A stretch of DNA of 6,597 bases from Oscillospiraceae bacterium. GTDB lineage: Bacteria; Bacillota; Clostridia; Oscillospirales; Ruminococcaceae. Positions 6,220-6,597 of this stretch are shown here, piece by piece (the stretch's first letter is position 1; each line of letters opens with the position of its first letter). The stretch spans positions 1-6,597 of the forward strand of contig WRIP01000074.1 of the NCBI GenBank assembly GCA_009782665.1. The letters run 5' to 3'. The notes beneath the pieces are model-generated. The model ran no database searches. It was not told where the DNA came from and saw nothing but the letters and a program-made list of their open reading frames with translations. The position numbers and the translations under genes were made by a program.

Positions 6220-6249
6220 AAAAAACCTCACCGCAAGGTGAGGTTTTTT
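6220..6249. terminator. Bidirectional intrinsic terminator between convergent genes
   Basis: AAAAAACCTCACC (6220-6232) and GGTGAGGTTTTTT (6237-6249) form a 13-bp perfect stem with a GCAA tetraloop (GNRA type). The 7-bp GC-containing core is flanked by A6 and T6, so each strand reads as hairpin plus T-tract. It starts 8 bp after the PPC-gene stop on the plus strand and ends 47 bp from the phosphosugar-mutase stop on the minus strand. It probably ends both transcripts. Confidence 0.95.
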
Positions 6250-6296
6250 GTTGAACCTAATGATTTGCTATGTTAGACCATTCAAAAACAACTCAG

Positions 6297-6597
6297 TTAC
6301 TGTCCAATCAGTTTAGTTGCTGCGTCAACTAAACTATCGGTAAGGAGCTGTGATTCATCAAGACTAGCCTCTGCCGTAGTGATATATATCTTCATCTTCG
6401 GTTCGGTTCCGGAGGGACGAATCATCACCTCTGCTCCGTTGGATAGGACATAGGAGAGCATGTTGGTCGCTGGTAGTAAAATATCATGGGTAGAGTTATC
6501 TTCAAAAACAGTTCGAACTCGGCTGTCAAAGTCACTGTACTCACTGATGCTGAATCCGCCTATTTCTTGCGGCAGATTATCCCGTAGTGTGGACATA
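6297..6597 (-). CDS. Phosphoglucomutase/phosphomannomutase, C-terminal fragment (cut by window edge)
   Basis: The frame ends with TAA at 6299-6297 and is open through the right edge; about 100 residues are visible. The signature RPSGTEPK (encoded at about 6419-6396) is the phosphate-binding loop of domain 4 in alpha-D-phosphohexomutases. The preceding LRDNLPQEIGG and the LP-x-NMLSYVLSNG segment match the PgcA-like bacterial phosphoglucomutase subgroup rather than PNP-type GlmM. These enzymes interconvert hexose 1- and 6-phosphates for glycogen, cell-wall and glycolipid sugars. An ATG at 6596-6594 is almost certainly an internal Met, since the family is usually about 550-580 residues long and the catalytic Ser and metal-binding loops would lie off the window. 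The gene converges on the PPC gene and shares its terminator. PgcA assignment probable; sugar specificity cannot be told from this part. Confidence 0.93.
   Translation of the reverse strand, partial: MSTLRDNLPQEIGGFSISEYSDFDSRVRTVFEDNSTHDILLPATNMLSYVLSNGAEVMIRPSGTEPKMKIYITTAEASLDESQLLTDSLVDAATKLIGQ

Noticed and set aside
6297..6596. A complete 99-residue minus-strand protein starting at 6596
   Set aside because: The sequence is the C-terminal domain of a much longer phosphosugar mutase, and the frame is open to the edge, so the Met is internal and the gene is cut by the window.

Overview
The window looks like a chromosomal stretch of a low-to-moderate GC, anaerobic Gram-positive bacterium (Bacillota, probably a clostridial lineage; this placement is inference). 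The reasons are strong AGGAGG-type ribosome binding sites, TTGACA/TATAAT-type promoters, a tRNA-sensing T-box leader (a bacterial RNA class, commonest in Gram-positives), a very large secreted InlB-repeat protein, and a PgcA-like phosphosugar mutase. No mobile element, CRISPR array, rRNA or tRNA was seen.

Layout. (1) Positions 1-2877, minus strand: the N-terminal 959 residues of a giant secreted protein whose C-terminus lies beyond the left edge. It has a signal peptide, then six 15-residue Cys/His repeats (C-x2-C-x4-C-x3-H), then several InlB/Flg_new-type beta-grasp repeats flanking a ~300-residue central region. (2) Positions 2878-3623: about 745 bases with no convincing gene. They contain several inverted repeats, including a perfect 13-bp pair spaced 99 bp apart. 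(3) Positions 3624-3957, plus strand: a promoter followed by a complete T-box riboswitch with stem I, a specifier triplet readable as GUA (Val), a full antiterminator with UGGU bulge, and a competing terminator. (4) Positions 3958-5628, plus strand: an AMP-forming acyl-CoA synthetase of the medium-chain (MACS/ACSM-like) group. (5) Positions 5760-6212, plus strand: a small PPC/DUF296-domain protein with its own extended -10 promoter. (6) Positions 6220-6249: a strong, symmetric terminator between convergent genes. (7) Positions 6297-6597, minus strand: the C-terminal end of a phosphoglucomutase/phosphomannomutase.

The most interesting point is the T-box. These leaders normally control aminoacyl-tRNA synthetases, amino-acid biosynthesis genes or amino-acid transporters. 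Here one that appears to read tRNA-Val controls an acyl-CoA synthetase. A coherent hypothesis is that, under valine starvation, the cell activates isobutyrate (or a similar branched short-chain acid) to its CoA ester, so that it can be reductively carboxylated to 2-oxoisovalerate and aminated to valine. This route is known physiologically from rumen anaerobes. The second point is the Cys/His repeat array in the exported protein, which looks metal-binding or disulfide-bonded and has no obvious role.
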